Shown here: piece by piece, positions 11,084-22,204 of the stretch
How the letters are laid out: each line of letters starts with the position of its first letter
Position numbering within the stretch: position 1 is the stretch's first letter
Position numbers and translations under genes: made by a program
The notes under the pieces: generated by a model
What the model saw: the letters and a program-made list of their open reading frames with translations, nothing else
Database searches by the model: none
What the model was told of the DNA's origin: nothing
Assembly (NCBI GenBank): GCA_947507595.1
Contig: OX382275.1
Location: 8,033,001 to 8,097,000 of the forward strand
Length of the DNA: 64,000 nucleotides
Source: Pyralis farinalis
Taxonomy: Eukaryota > Arthropoda > Insecta > Lepidoptera > Pyralidae
Reading direction: 5' to 3'

Positions 11084-11366
11084 TTGTTTAAAAGTAAAAT
11101 AAGACTGAGGAAAGACAACACTGATTCAGAGAAGCTAATGGATACTGACTGTCAGTGTCAGAAGATTTTACATAAGTCCTTCTACATGACAATATATCAC
11201 TATAGACAAGTTGCAAAAAACAGAACAGTTTATGCCGAAAAATTGGGATACCAAAATGGTTTCAACAAAAAAAAATTATGAGTTTAATAGTAATTAAAAA
11301 CTCATCGTTGATTACATTTATCGTTTATCATAATAATAACATTATTATTTTTATTTTTATTCACAG
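11084..11366. other. Unassigned AT-rich sequence
   Basis: Open on the + strand for about 65 codons but without a recognised motif. Ends in a T-rich tract and a CACAG acceptor-like site at 11366. Confidence 0.4.
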
Positions 11367-11518
11367 GTATTATTCCGGTCATTTGATGGGTTTACACGGG
11401 GATATGGATCCAACGCGTAGAGGCCCTTTTGAGAAGATTCATGTTATGTTGTACACCCACCGAGACCCGCTCCTAAAAATATCGATAGAACCATATATCT
11501 ATGTGCAGGTCACGGCAG
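11367..11518 (+). CDS. Possible host exon, unknown protein
   Basis: A long T-rich tract ending TTTTTATTCACAG looks like a strong splice acceptor. The following sequence stays open as YYSGHLMGLHGDMDPTRRG, then PFEKIHVMLYTHRDPLLKI and SIEPYIYVQ. Two donor-like sites follow: CAG/GTCACG after 11508 and the better CAG/GTATAG after 11518. Composition differs from the AT-rich surroundings. I do not recognise the protein. It could equally be a coding shard of a transposon. Confidence 0.3.
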
Positions 11519-11589
11519 GTATAGGGACTATTGCGAATGTGTACGAAATTATTAGCCTATTGTAATGAGGTCTGGAGGGATTATTGTTA

Positions 11590-11950
11590 CTGGGTTATTG
11601 CAGAAGAGGGACGGACGCCTGCCATAACTATCATATCTGACTGTAACTTATGGCAGGTGGTGGTTCGCCACTCACTGGGTGGACCCCCGAAATGCCAGGG
11701 AAAGTCGGCCGGGGGCAACACCGTTGTGAGTGGACTCAGGGGTGTCGAGAGGAGTGCTGCGCTTTCTCCGAAGTTACTCGCGGCGTTATGCCTTTTAACA
11801 CTTCCACCCCTCGAGCATATTACCTGATACTTCAATATGCTCTATCGAATATCCTCTCTGGACGGCCAATGAAGGCAAGCCACAGCTGAGAGTCTTGCGG
11901 GCCTCCTTGAGTTTACACTCCGACACATTATTATTATTATTTATCATTAT
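11590..11950 (+). mobile_element. GC-rich retroelement 3' fragment with ATT-repeat tail
   Basis: A GC-rich block (GGGTGGACCCCCGAAATGCC, AAAGTCGGCCGGGGGCAAC) open on both strands, then TTGCGGGCCTCCTTGAG and an (ATT)n tail at about 11927-11950. High GC and a simple-repeat 3' tail suggest an R1-like LINE or a related nonautonomous element. No catalytic motif is visible. Confidence 0.4.
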
Positions 11951-12186
11951 TTCTCATCATAATAACTATTTCGATATTTGGGTGATGTGAATTTCTCAAT
12001 AGAAGGTCGCTTCACTTGAAGATGCATTTTGGGTAACAATTATCCCTTACATTAGCAAAGTTGAAGTCAAAACTTAAAACTCTGTACTTGTACTGATTTC
12101 TAAAATATTATAAATTCCAAGGGGGCTGTATTTCTATCGCTGGGATTTCAATGTCTTAATATATGTTACAACATTGATGACGAAAC
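11951..12186. other. Unassigned sequence
   Basis: No supported feature. Confidence 0.4.
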
Positions 12187-12365
12187 AGATATACAATGCT
12201 TAATAGATTCAGGCGTTATTTTGCGAAAGTCAAATTTACATGCAATTTGATCTAACCTTCTTTGTGTGCTTCCGCCACTAATTAGTTCATGCGGCCTAGC
12301 GCCGGCTGGCACCCACCCACTACCGTTAGTAGATGCCATGGCTGCTCCGGTAGTATCTGCCTTAC
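12187..12365 (+). repeat. XY repeat (GC-rich interspersed repeat), direct copy
   Basis: Segment X (GATTCAGGCGTTATTTTGCG, AAAGTCAAATTTACATGC) followed by segment Y (CTTTGTGTGCTTCCGCCAC, TTAGTTCATGCGGCCTAGCG, GCACCCACCCACTACC, GGCTGCTCCGGTAGT). The same segments recur at 17670-18070, where X is inverted relative to Y. Function unknown. Confidence 0.6.
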
Positions 12366-13144
12366 ATTTCTAACTGTATTAGCTTTACTTGTAAGCTAAG
12401 TACTAAAATCCTACACACGTCAAGCTACTTTTTTTTGTAAAATATTAATTAATTATTCCAGATATTTTGCTTTACAATTTTCGGAGACCTTACGTAAGGG
12501 TTCCTGCAATCTGGGTACGGAATCCAAAAAGCAAACCAAAACACATAAAAATAAACACAAGTTCGTACAGTAAAAAAACAAATTAAACGTGCGGAATAAG
12601 TCATTCCAAAACTCATTTTTGTGTGGCGATAGAGAGATTTCCCTTTAGACGGCGTAATAACGGCAAATGGTGCCCATCATGGAGAGACGCATTAACATCC
12701 GCTGTGATGGGAATCACGGCATTACACCTTACTAAATGTTCTCGATTTTATTTACAAAGTGAGTAGTTTGTGAAAATAAGGGAATAGTCACAGACTCTAA
12801 TTTCAGGCCCATCCAAAGTCGAATATTTCAAAGAAAGTTTATTTTACGGAGATGAAACATCGAAAAAGTGATCTTTAATTATTTATGCGATGCATGCAAT
12901 AATACTATCTATTTATAGTTGAATTTTTTAAAGGAAATACACTATTTCTTACAGCCATGATGATATAGATAATGACATTACTTTATCTAATATGGTACAC
13001 TGATACATTATTACAAGCAGCATAGTAATAATAAATGATATGCTAGAAAAAAAATGATGATAATTCCAATATAAAGTGTAGGTCAGCCACTGTCAAAAAT
13101 GGCGCTGAATATGAAATAATTATATCCGGCGCACTGCTTTACGT
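12366..13144. other. Unassigned AT-rich sequence
   Basis: A small degraded piece of the GTCGGACTC repeat end (GGGTACGGAATCC) is visible near 12510-12525. Otherwise no supported feature. Confidence 0.35.
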
Positions 13145-14370
13145 ACGGATCAAGTTTTCTCGCTCCGCCATATCGTAGAGAAGCATCTGGCCATAGACCA
13201 GAAGGTTTTCTGGGATTTTGTGGATCTTGAGAAAGCCTTTGATAGGGTTGTGCGAAAGGAATTGTGGGACATATTGCCGAGATATGGGATTGACGGTTCA
13301 CTGCTCCGTGCTGTGCAGTCCACTTACAAGTATTGCTCAGCATGTGTGCGGATAGATGGTGGCATGTCACCCTGGTTTAATGTCAAAATTGGTGTCAAAC
13401 AGGGTTGCATGCTATCTGCTAGGCTGTTTATCTTGTATCTCGATAGTTGTCTGCAGAGAATAAGGTCAACGAATGTGGGATTGCGCATGGGTGACCTAGT
13501 GGTGAACTGTCTGCTGTGTGCAGACGATGCCGTGCTATTAGCAGATACACCATCTGAACTGCAAACACTGGTCACAACGATGAAAGACGAATGTATGGAG
13601 AAAGGCTTACTACTGAATGCGAAGAAAACAAAGATAATGGTATTTGAAAGAGAAGAATCCAGAACTAATGTAAGGATTACGATTGATGATGAAGTGTTGG
13701 AACAAGTGGATGAGTTTGTATACCTTGGATACGCTTTCAGCAGGGATGGAAGCCACACCGCAGATGTGGAAAGACGAGTGAGTGCTGGGAATAGTGTGAA
13801 TGGAGCGTTGGGAAAACTTCTTGGCAGTAAAATCCTGAGCCAGAAGGCACAACTCGCTATACACAATGCAGTGTTGGTCCCAACGCTAACTTATGGAAGC
13901 GAGAGCTGGGTATGGCAGAAAGAGCGTGAAAGTAGAATAAACGCGGTCGAAATGCGAGCGCTGCGCAAAATTTGTGGCGTAAGGCTTGTACTGACCGTAT
14001 TCGCAATGAAGATGTTAGAAACAGAGTTGGTCTGAAAGAGAGCGTCGGTGGTTAAAATAAGAAGAGGCATGCTCCGATGGTTCGGACATGTAGAAAGAAT
14101 GCAAGATGAAAGAATGACGAAGCAGATATACAATGCAAAAGTGGAAAGATGTAGGAGCCGGGGAAGGCCAAGACTTATCATGACCAAATTGGTCGTGTTC
14201 TATCAGAAGGTGATGTCAGGAGCCCTAGAAACCGGCGAGCGTGCATGAGAAGAGCAATGTATGTTAAAGAAGCGAGTGAGATATGTAAGGATCGAGTCAC
14301 GTGGCGCTCGGTTCTCTCTGCCTACCCCGCAAGGGATTTGGCGTGAAGTTATAGATAGATATTTGTTTGA
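13145..14370 (+). mobile_element. RTE-like LINE, 5'-truncated copy with best-preserved RT
   Basis: Coding is continuous from 13145 (TDQVFSLRHIVEKHLAIDQK) to 14033. RT motif A is FVDLEKAFDRVV at about 13214-13250, then GVKQGCMLSARLF, the catalytic box LLCADDAVLL at about 13510-13545 (usual Tyr or Phe replaced by Cys), LLLNAKKTKIMVFER and VYLGYAFSRDG. The thumb region continues in other frames: a frameshift near 13980, another near 14055 and a third near 14176 split the conserved tail (MLRWFGHVERMQDERMTKQI, then GRPRL and YPARDLA) that defines the family here. It is the reference copy for at least ten fragments in the window. In the living family this protein would copy its RNA into DNA at an endonuclease nick; here it is broken. 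Confidence 0.85.
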
Positions 14371-14534
14371 CTACCTATCGGTATTATAGGAAAACGCTGA
14401 GGCCGATTTCAGTTTCAGATTTCATTTCAGAATACTTTCACTCCAATTATTATTATTTTGATATCACCTATCATATCATTCGGTCGGTAACCATCTAACG
14501 GTGACAACAACTAGATACATTATACATAGTCCGG
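14371..14534. other. Unassigned sequence
   Basis: AT-rich spacer before the maT-like element; no feature seen. Confidence 0.35.
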
Positions 14535-14935
14535 CCATAAGTTCTGTTACAATTGAATATGCATTTATTTTTATATGAAGTACTCTTAATAAACTTATAT
14601 GTACATATTTAAGGAAGTTTCAAGAAAAAAAAAAAATCTATTCGAAATGGCCACCTTCGTCTTTGATACAGGCCTTTTAATCTGTCTAGCCATGAATCTA
14701 TGGATTTACGCACTGTTTCCATGTGAAATTTAGCCACCGGTTCGTCTAGCGATTTCTTAAGAGACACAATGTCGGCGTGTCATTTCGAGCAGGCCATGTC
14801 CTCTAAAACTGACTCTAATTTGTAGTCTAAGGGGCTCAGATCTGGGCTAGACGAGGACCAGTTGTCTTATAAAATCCAGAATAGTACCGAGCCAGCTTTG
14901 GGAAGTTCGTGTCTGGTGACCAGGTGCAGAGTCCT

Positions 14936-15591
14936 TTTTTTTGTGACGCGGGGAAAAATGCGTTACGCACATCCGATCCTCCTATGGTAATGTGGGACTC
15001 CCCGTCGGCTGCCCGACGGTATACCCACTAAACAATCCCGCGAATTGCCATCGGTCGCGTTGGTGTGGTGCCCCGGATCTGTCAGCAACAGGGCACCACT
15101 GCGACTGGCCAGCCCCTCAAAAGGGGCCCGACTTCTTCTCTCTAGGGGCCATACCGGCAAATTGGGACAGCCCCTCCGGTGGCGGGACCACTATGGGACC
15201 AGGTTTCCATCCTGACCCCTAGTCCCACAAGTTACGGAGGTGGCAATAGGTGCGCATAGCGCCTACGCCGCACTACCGTCCGCCGTCTTCGGAGCGGGAC
15301 AGCCAAGGGATCGTCTTCCCTGTCCCGCTCCATGGCCTCCTTCCGGGACATGACTGTCTCGCAGAAGGAGGCCACTGCCTGCCAGGACCTATCACTCCCG
15401 AGCATGGAGCGGACCACGCTCGGGAGCGAGAGGTCTGCGTCTCCCAGCACGGACACCAGATCGCGGCGCTGCCGAGACCACATGGCACACTGCTCCAGAG
15501 TGTGTTGAGCAGTGTCCTCGACCGCGCCGCACTCATGGCAGTCCGGCTGCTCCTCCCACCTCGCGACCCGGTGCAGATACTCCCCGAAGCA
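14936..15591 (-). mobile_element. R1-like LINE, 5'-truncated insertion
   Basis: A GC-rich 656-bp insert flanked by the perfect 14-bp duplication AGGTGCAGAGTCCT (14922-14935 and 15592-15605), with its poly-A end (read as T-run) on the left. Its coding part gives the C-terminal zinc-knuckle region of R1-clade ORF2: EYLHRVARWEEQPDCHECGA, then VEDTAQHTLEQCAMW (C-x2-C ... H-x4-C), and the basic end PLRRRRTVVRRRRYAH. About 300 bp of 3' UTR follows to the poly-A. The clean target-site duplication and open frame show it is younger than its host element. Confidence 0.9.
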
Positions 15592-15705
15592 AGGTGCAGA
15601 GTCCTGCTGGAACGTCTGCGATACATTTTCAAAAAGTGTATTGCTGAGAGGTTTTACAACACGATCTAAGACAGTCTCCCGATACACTTTGGCTGAAGTC
15701 TTCAC
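15232..15705 (-). pseudogene. Chimeric open frame: maT transposase joined to R1-like ORF2 tail
   Basis: One 157-codon open frame crosses the insertion boundary at 15591-15605. Its first ~40 residues are the transposase piece ending in FQQDSAP; the remainder is the R1-like C-terminus with the CHEC zinc knuckle. The join is in frame by chance. No promoter is visible and both partners are fragments, so expression is not expected. Confidence 0.8.
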
Positions 15706-16159
15706 TCCTTTTTCGCAAAAATGAAGCCCCTAAACCATTACAGATGCAGGATGACGACCACGTTGTACCTTTCCGAGTAAAGAGGATATTTCTGTGCCTT
15801 TCACCTGCGTATAGGGATAGAAGGCGTTTTGATCTATCCACTCTCTTCAACTGTAGGGATTGATCTAGGGCATGTTCATTATGTGGACGATAAGCGCCGA
15901 GCTTCAAGTCTTGTTTTATTATACGCGACAGAGTCCTAGCGATAATCTTCATTTCTTGCGATAAGATTTTTTGTTTCCTAATAGGGTTTCGGCGAAATCT
16001 GGTTTTAACAGCATTAACAGCCTATGTTGTTCTAAGAGCACGCGGTCGCCCCGATATCCGTCCGATGTATCTGCCGATAGTACGATATACGAACATTCGG
16101 CTGATACCAAGCTTCTAAAGTGTCTTTAATATGACCGATGACTTCATACTCACTTTGTG

Positions 16160-16995
16160 CAAGGCAATCACGTACGCTTAGCTGGACTAATCAACTGGTT
16201 GAAATTAGTCGGAAAGTCATATCAGTATTACGATTTTTAAACCGATATAGAAATTTTCTCCCTATTGCTACTAAAGTTACCCTTGTGCAATCCCTCATCC
16301 TGCCCGTAATATGGTTATGTGTGTTATCCTGATCTCAATGCAGATCTGCTTGATAAGCTGGACCGGTTAATTAATAATGCCATCCGATTTATCTATTGTC
16401 CTCGTAAATTTGACCACATTTCTTCCTACCGGTCTAAGCTTGGATGGCTACCTATTCGTCAGCGTCGAAATCTGAGGTTACTTTTTACTCTCTATTCTAT
16501 TCTTTCCAACCCTCATTCTCCAGAATACTTGAAATGCAAGTTTCAGTATCTCTGTGACTCTCATAATCTCCCACGACGTTCCTACAATTCTCTTTTACTT
16601 TCCATCCCTCGTTTCCGCTCAGGCTTCATGTCCAACTCCTACACTCGGCAATCAATTCAACTCTGGAATGCGTTACCAGTATACATTAAGAAATCGTGCA
16701 GAAAATTTGTCTTCAAAAAGAAGGTACACCAATATCTTTTTGAAAGCTCGACAAGGCAGTAAGACCGTCACCATTACTTATATATTTCTATTACTTTAAT
16801 ATAAGTTGTAAGTGTTACGTATGTATATGTAATGTAAGTATATATGTATTTAATGTATATATATATATAGCCGCAATTGTGATTCTCTGCACTCCCAAAG
16901 GTCGACTGGTAGAGAATGCAACTAGCATTAAGTCCGCCTATTGTACCAAAATGTAAAGTGGTCGATAAAGTTTTATATAAATAAAAAAAAATCAC
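16160..16995 (+). mobile_element. CR1-like LINE (family C), 3' end
   Basis: Encodes the C-terminal RT region: LSWTNQLVEISRKVISVLRF, NFLPIATKVTLVQSLILPVI, a frameshift near 16310, then LLDKLDRLINNAIRFIY, SKLGWLPIRQRRNLRLLFTL and FMSNSYTRQSIQLWNALP, ending at a TAA at about 16760. The 3' UTR has GTCGACTGGTAGAGAATGC, ATTAAGTCCGCCT and an AATAAA-rich end. The copy at 49935-51085 covers the preceding RT part of the same or a close family. Confidence 0.85.
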
Positions 16996-17609
16996 TGCAA
17001 TCCTATTTTCTTTAATACCCCCATTGTAAATTGAAAATAAACATGAATAAATTTTGTAAAATGGCGTGAAATCGAAAGAAGTTTTAACATAATAAACGCG
17101 TTCCAAATTTGAAATAATTAAAGAGTTGAAAAAAAGAAAAGTTTCTATGTAACAGTATTTATGGCCAGACTAGTTTTCATGTCGAATAGGGCTTTCAGAG
17201 AAAATGTGAAATACCCCCACTGATAACTGTCACCTAGTCTCTAATCACTAGCAGGATATACTATAACTTTAAAGGGAATTGTTGTTGCCCTCAAATATAT
17301 TTCATGTATGTAAACGAACTATGGAAAAACACTTTCATAGCAACGCCTTTTTACACGTGTTTAATTTGACCTGAAAACCTACGGTAGGGGCCAAAGGTGA
17401 TACGAAGGAGGCAAGTAAAATACTTGTACTTATTACCTCAGAAAATTTTAAAGGCAGGTACCAGAGCAACATTTTTGTACTTACTATTCTTACTTAAGAA
17501 AACCTCAGCTTTTCTTAGAATTTTCGTCTTTTTCCCACATTTGGAGATTACTTCGAGATAGAGCTCTTTAGGATGTACGAAAAAAATATAAAAAGTCTAT
17601 TGAGGATCT
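16996..17609. other. Unassigned AT-rich sequence
   Basis: No supported feature. Confidence 0.4.
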
Positions 17610-17669
17610 CTAGACAGCGGCGGTGTCATGTTGAGCGTCTGTTTTCTGTAACTGGAAACTTAATTGTGT

Positions 17670-18070
17670 ACGCATGTATACAATCCGATCCAAACTGCTT
17701 TGTGTGCTTCCGCCACCAATTAGTTCATGCGGCCTAGCGCCAGTCGGCACCCACCCACTACTGTTAGTGCGTGCAACATGCCGACGCTGCCATGGCTGCT
17801 CCGGTAGTCTCTGCCTCGGCTGCTGCGGTCGTCCGCCATCTGGAACAGAATCCGCATGCCCCCTCCACCACCGTCGCTGCCACGACTGGCCTGGTCGTCG
17901 CTGCGACACGTGTTTCGCCTCTCCACGAGGCATCATCAGGCGTTGTAGACGGTAATCGTAAGAATAACAAGCTACAAAGCTACTTGTAGCTTGTTATTCT
18001 TACGATTAACGATCGGATTGCATGTAAGTTTGACTTTCGCAAAATAACGCCTGAATCTATTTACGCATGT
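17670..18070. repeat. XY repeat, fold-back copy
   Basis: Carries segment Y (17690-17950) in the same order as at 12252-12365, extended by GC-rich sequence open on both strands, then a perfect palindrome (17953-18008), then segment X in inverted orientation (GTTTGACTTTCGC, AAAATAACGCCTGAATC). It is a snap-back of the direct arrangement at 12187-12365. Confidence 0.65.
17953..18008. repeat. Perfect palindrome, 25-bp arms, 6-nt loop
   Basis: Arms 17953-17977 and 17984-18008 are exact reverse complements (outer TAATCGTAAGAATAACAAGC) around AGCTAC. It marks the inversion point of the fold-back repeat. Confidence 0.95.
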
Positions 18071-18781
18071 ATAATTTGTTAAACATATACAAACCTTTTC
18101 TATGATAGCCATCTTTTATTTAACTTGCAATGTTGGTATGTTGCCATGTTGTCTTTCCGATTCAAAATTTGTAATTCAAATTGGAACCAATTCTTGTTGT
18201 CCTATAATTTTAAAATTTTGCTAAAATTTTGCATACGCGTTTAATTCTGATGAATGAATGTATGATTTGCCATGATAAAGAGGATTTTACCTATATGTGT
18301 ATATAATCCACACATATCTTGTCAATCTTAGCGTGAAAATATTTTGAAAACCAATTTAATAAAAATAGTATATGGCTTTTCTGCTGCTTGCTACATCGAC
18401 GAGGATTCGGGAATTGTCCAGACAGATTTCAGTAAAGATGATGAGAATATATGCATATAACATGACGTGACGGTGCAACCAGCATCATCTCCTCATGAAA
18501 GATCCTGATATTTCAGCGACATTGCCGACACAATAGTCATGGAATGACCCACGGGATCACTCATCCCTTACAATTACTTTCATTAGCGGTGGTGCTCGTA
18601 CTCACAGTTGCCTTCTTCTTCACAAGATTTCTTTTGCCGTTGACAACAAAAATATGAAATTTTTGGCATACGTTTAAATTTGGTAGCTATACGCCTTTCA
18701 CTTTGATCTGATGATGCATAGTCCGTTCACGACATAGTACCTTATACTTGACTGTTCCGACATAAAAACTTGCCGAATTGG
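18071..18781. other. Unassigned sequence
   Basis: No supported feature; short mixed-composition blocks around 18400-18620 show no open frame of note. Confidence 0.4.
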
Positions 18782-19228
18782 TTTTTAGGGTTCCGTACTC
18801 AAAGGGTAAAACGGAACCCTATTACTGAGACTCCGCTGTCCGTCCATCCGTCCGTCCGTTTGTCACCAGGCTGTATCTCATGAACCGTGATAGTTAGACA
18901 GTTGAAATTTTCACAGATAATGTATTTCTGTTGTCGCTAAAACAACAAATACTAAAAAATAGAATAAAGTAAATATTTAAGGGGGACTTCCATACAACAA
19001 ACGTGATTTTTTTGCTCGATATTGATAACAGTAACAGGTAGACGCTTGAAATATTCACAGAATATTTAGTTATGAATATTTAGTTTATTAAGAATAAATA
19101 ATTAAATTAAAATAAAACAAATATTTAAGAGGGGCTCCCAAACAACAAACGTGTTTTTTTTTGCCGTTTTTATAGATAATTGTACGGAACCCTTCATACG
19201 CGAGTCCGACTCGCACTTGGCCAATTTT
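18782..19228 (-). repeat. GTCGGACTC repeat, long variant
   Basis: Reverse copy starting with the AGGGTTCCGTACTCAAAGGG end and finishing at GAGTCCGACTCGCACTTGGCC. Unlike the 290-bp copies it contains a second internal module (GGTAGACGCTTGAAATATTC, then AATATTTAGTTTATTAAG), as in 35477-35862 and 36527-37068. Confidence 0.8.
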
Positions 19229-21239
19229 TATTAACACAGCAACTGAACTGTAACCAGGTTCACCTTTTCAAGTCAAAATCTCCTTACCGGTTAATGGTTT
19301 GAATGTTCGAATTAGTTGCAATTAAATAAGAGGTAATGTTTAGCATAAAAAGTGTATACTTTAAATTTTGATTGCTAAAGACTCTTTTATTGAACTGACG
19401 CTGCAGCTAGGATCGTTATCTCACTATAGAACTCCTAAACCGTTTATGGTACGGACATAATACTTTGTATTTGCGATTATGTTACGATTATAATCAAGTG
19501 CCATATTTAATGTTAGTTAAATAGTTTAGTAACACTGTTGCATTTTTATTAAGTAATGGTAATGGATGACCCTATGAGCCTTTGCACAACTCGAGGGCTG
19601 GACTGTACTTGCGTGCTCAACCGGCTAGGAATAGTTTTTGTAGATGCGGACCCTACTAGATATTACCGCACAAGATCAATTCATGTCTTGCAATCATATG
19701 TGCAACACGTATCAATTAACTAATTGTGATTGAAATTAGTGACCAGTGGTTACATTCTTCTTAATTTTCGCACTCACCTCTGCGAGACTAATAAAACTTA
19801 ATTTTAGTAGGTAAATATAGAGTTTCATCATTCTCTGACATACACGTTGAATTATAATAGATAACATAACTTTTATCTTACTAATTCTGTGTGCCAGAAA
19901 GAAAATTCTCTAAGCTCCATGATTCGGAGAGTTTAGCTTTAACGCTGGTCTACAACCGATCTAGGAGACAAAGTATTTTAAATTAAAACGTGGAAACGCT
20001 CTTACATTGGGCTCTAATATGGTTTAAACCGAAATAATTGGCACTTAAACGGACGTATTCAACTATGGTGAGATTGTAACGAGGGCTAAATGTACATTCA
20101 GTACTTGCTGTTCTTAACTAAAATGAAAACCTATGGTTCTTTACCTCTGTTAGTGATTGCTAATTTTTATATTCCTTAGTTAGAAAAAAACCTGCTTTCT
20201 ATCTAATGATAAGAAGTTATGATAATCTGTCAAACAACTTCGGTAAAGAGTGCATTCTATAACCTAAATGTTCGCAAACGATAACCTTAGGATCTCAGTA
20301 CGAGAACATTTCGAGTTCAACACGAGAATATAAATTCCATGTTTATAGCGAGCAGTATCTGTAATGAATTTAAATTAAGATTTAATAAAAAGTCTCCTCA
20401 CAAAATATAAAATAGTAGCATTCAATAAACGTTGAATGTTTTAATGAAAATATTATTATGAAATACGAATGCATTTTACGACGTAATGATATTAAGTATA
20501 ATTAACAACCATGAAATATAATTAATGTACTCGTACACAGAAGAGTGAGTTAATAAAGATATTGTCATTGTATATTACTTTTCAGATATTTTTATATTCG
20601 TTTTAAGTATGATCGTAATTTTAACATAATATATATTATTTATTGATACCATTTGATGATACCATTAAAAAAATTCTAGAGACTCATTGTATTAAATAAC
20701 TCGCTTTGATACAACCCATTGTGTAATTGGTAGAATGCAAGATTCTCAGAATTAGTGTTATATGATGAAGTAGTGTTATACCTGTTGATACTATATAGAC
20801 TGCCTGAGTTTTCCTGCGCGGTAGAGGTGCATTCATAATCATGCTGCTTTGATGCGCCGTACGCTTGTATGCCGACATTCTATTGAAAAAACTTATTGAG
20901 CCATGCCAACAGAAAATAAGAAAATATTTCTGTATTGTTAATTGTATTCATTCAGACGTGCCAAGCTACTTTCATGTTGTTAGCGATGTAACATTGAATT
21001 TACGAGACCGACCCACGCAAAGTGCTTTGTTTACTTTACATAGGCATTGTATGTAGAGCATATCTATTTTAAGGTGATAAGTAGGCATACAAAACATAAT
21101 ACTTAAATTATGACATATTAAGACTATAGTAGATAGATAGATAAGCCATTTATTTGTATCTCCATGGCGCACAACAGTAACAAAACAAAACAACAATTAA
21201 AAAAAAGGCCAAAGCTCCCAAAACCGAAGAGAATGCATG
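19229..21239. other. Long AT-rich stretch without recognised features
   Basis: About 2 kb with no coding or repeat signature that I can support, apart from a possible scrap of SINE-II tail near 20850-20890. Confidence 0.4.
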
Positions 21240-21355
21240 AAGTGGTTGATAAGTGTCGAAGAAGCGAGAGAGGTATACTTGGATTGGTGGACCTGGCGTT
21301 CTATAGTCTCTGTCTACGCTAAAGGGAGACAGGCGTGATGTTATGTATTTTGTAT
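21240..21355 (+). mobile_element. RTE-type LINE 3' tail scrap
   Basis: GTGTCGAAGAAGCGAGAGAGG, then TGGCGTTCTATAGTCTCTG and AGACAGGCGTGATGTTATG match the end of the RTE-type tail (residues like VEEAREVYLDW and the YA-motif). Only the last codons and UTR remain. Confidence 0.45.
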
Positions 21356-21479
21356 GTATGGTAACAGATTTACATTAAGTGGTTCGTATCTTGTACTTCG
21401 TGACTTTTATATAAGAAAATGAAAGTGTTAGGGAGAAATAGACTGATGTGCCAGAAATTAGTCCAAACTAATGTTTAAA

Positions 21480-21998
21480 ATACTAAAGTATTCATGTATG
21501 TCTCTTTGTTACCTTTTCAAGGCTGAATCTCAAAGCTGATCGTAATGATATTTGACATAAAGTTGAACCTACAGAAGGATATATGATGTAATCCCAACGC
21601 AAATGATGTTGTAACGGTTTATCCGTTCCAAGCTAAATAAAATCCCATTTCTTAAATGAAGGCCTTCTAATGCGTACTTAAACGGATCTAAACTCATTTT
21701 ATTTACCCTTAAAACGCTTCAACTAGCGCCATCTGGTTGGTGTGCGCAACTTGTATTATGAATCACACACTATCTACCGCTAGGTGTTACTGTGACGAAT
21801 AAAACCAATCACCTTTGACAAATAAAATTTATCAAATTACCTAAAAAATATATATTTCTATTATTCTGTTATAAAACAATTCTTAATTTACACATTCACA
21901 TATTCTTGGAGGTATCAGAAGTAACATAGGATACTTTTATTAAAAAAATATAGGTATATATTTTTAATCAATGCGAGCGAAGCCGCGGGTAAAAGCCA
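21480..21998 (+). mobile_element. Helitron-like nonautonomous element, degraded
   Basis: The block CAAAGCTGATCGTAATGAT, then GAAGGATATATGATG, CTAGCGCCATCTGGTTGG and the terminal GCGAGCGAAGCCGCGGGTAA, AAGCCAGT resembles the 3' end of lepidopteran Helitrons, which carry a short GC hairpin before CTRR. The expected CTAG is CCAG here. The 5' boundary is a guess. Confidence 0.5.
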
Positions 21999-22204
21999 GT
22001 ATAATATAAATACCATATAATAAAAGTATAAAATTGCCTTTTTATAGTAATAGATACTTTGAATTGACATTAAACCTTCATGGTGTGAGATTTTCGAGTG
22101 AAACTTTTTTCATACGACACTAATGAGGATTTTCTTTTAAAAAATGTGCATTATTTGATTTCTTTCATTTCAATTGTTTTTTTTATTCAGCTTAGACGGG
22201 AAAG

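Larger units (their letters stand above)
14535..16155 (-). mobile_element. maT-like (Tc1/mariner superfamily) transposon copy A, split by an R1-like insertion
   Basis: The reverse strand encodes, in order, an N-terminal HTH region (GISRMFVYRTIGRYIGRI, then SGRPRALRT), NPIRKQKILS, RIIKQDLKLGAYR, RSKRLLSLYAGERHRNILFT (where the first catalytic Asp is expected), then KVYRETVLDRVVKPLSNTLF, TFQQDSAP (second Asp), and after the insertion WSSSSPDLSPLDYKL (third Asp, the SPDLxPLD form typical of maT) and SWLDRLKACIKDEGGHFE. Stops and frameshifts make it a pseudogene. The 3' side may end near GTCCGGCCATAAGTTCTGTT (about 14530-14550); I cannot find a matching inverted repeat at the other end. A second copy lies at 62925-63885. 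Confidence 0.75.

Noticed and set aside
11587..11889. Overlapping open frames on both strands (79-98 codons)
   Set aside because: Caused by high GC in a retroelement fragment that ends in an ATT-repeat; no protein motif.
13324..13866. 180-codon minus-strand open frame
   Set aside because: Antisense to the RT domain with conserved RT motifs on the + strand.
19081..19100. Duplicated GAATATTTAGTT near 19070-19090 as a target-site duplication
   Set aside because: It lies within the internal module of the long GTCGGACTC variant and is a small tandem slip, not a flanking duplication.
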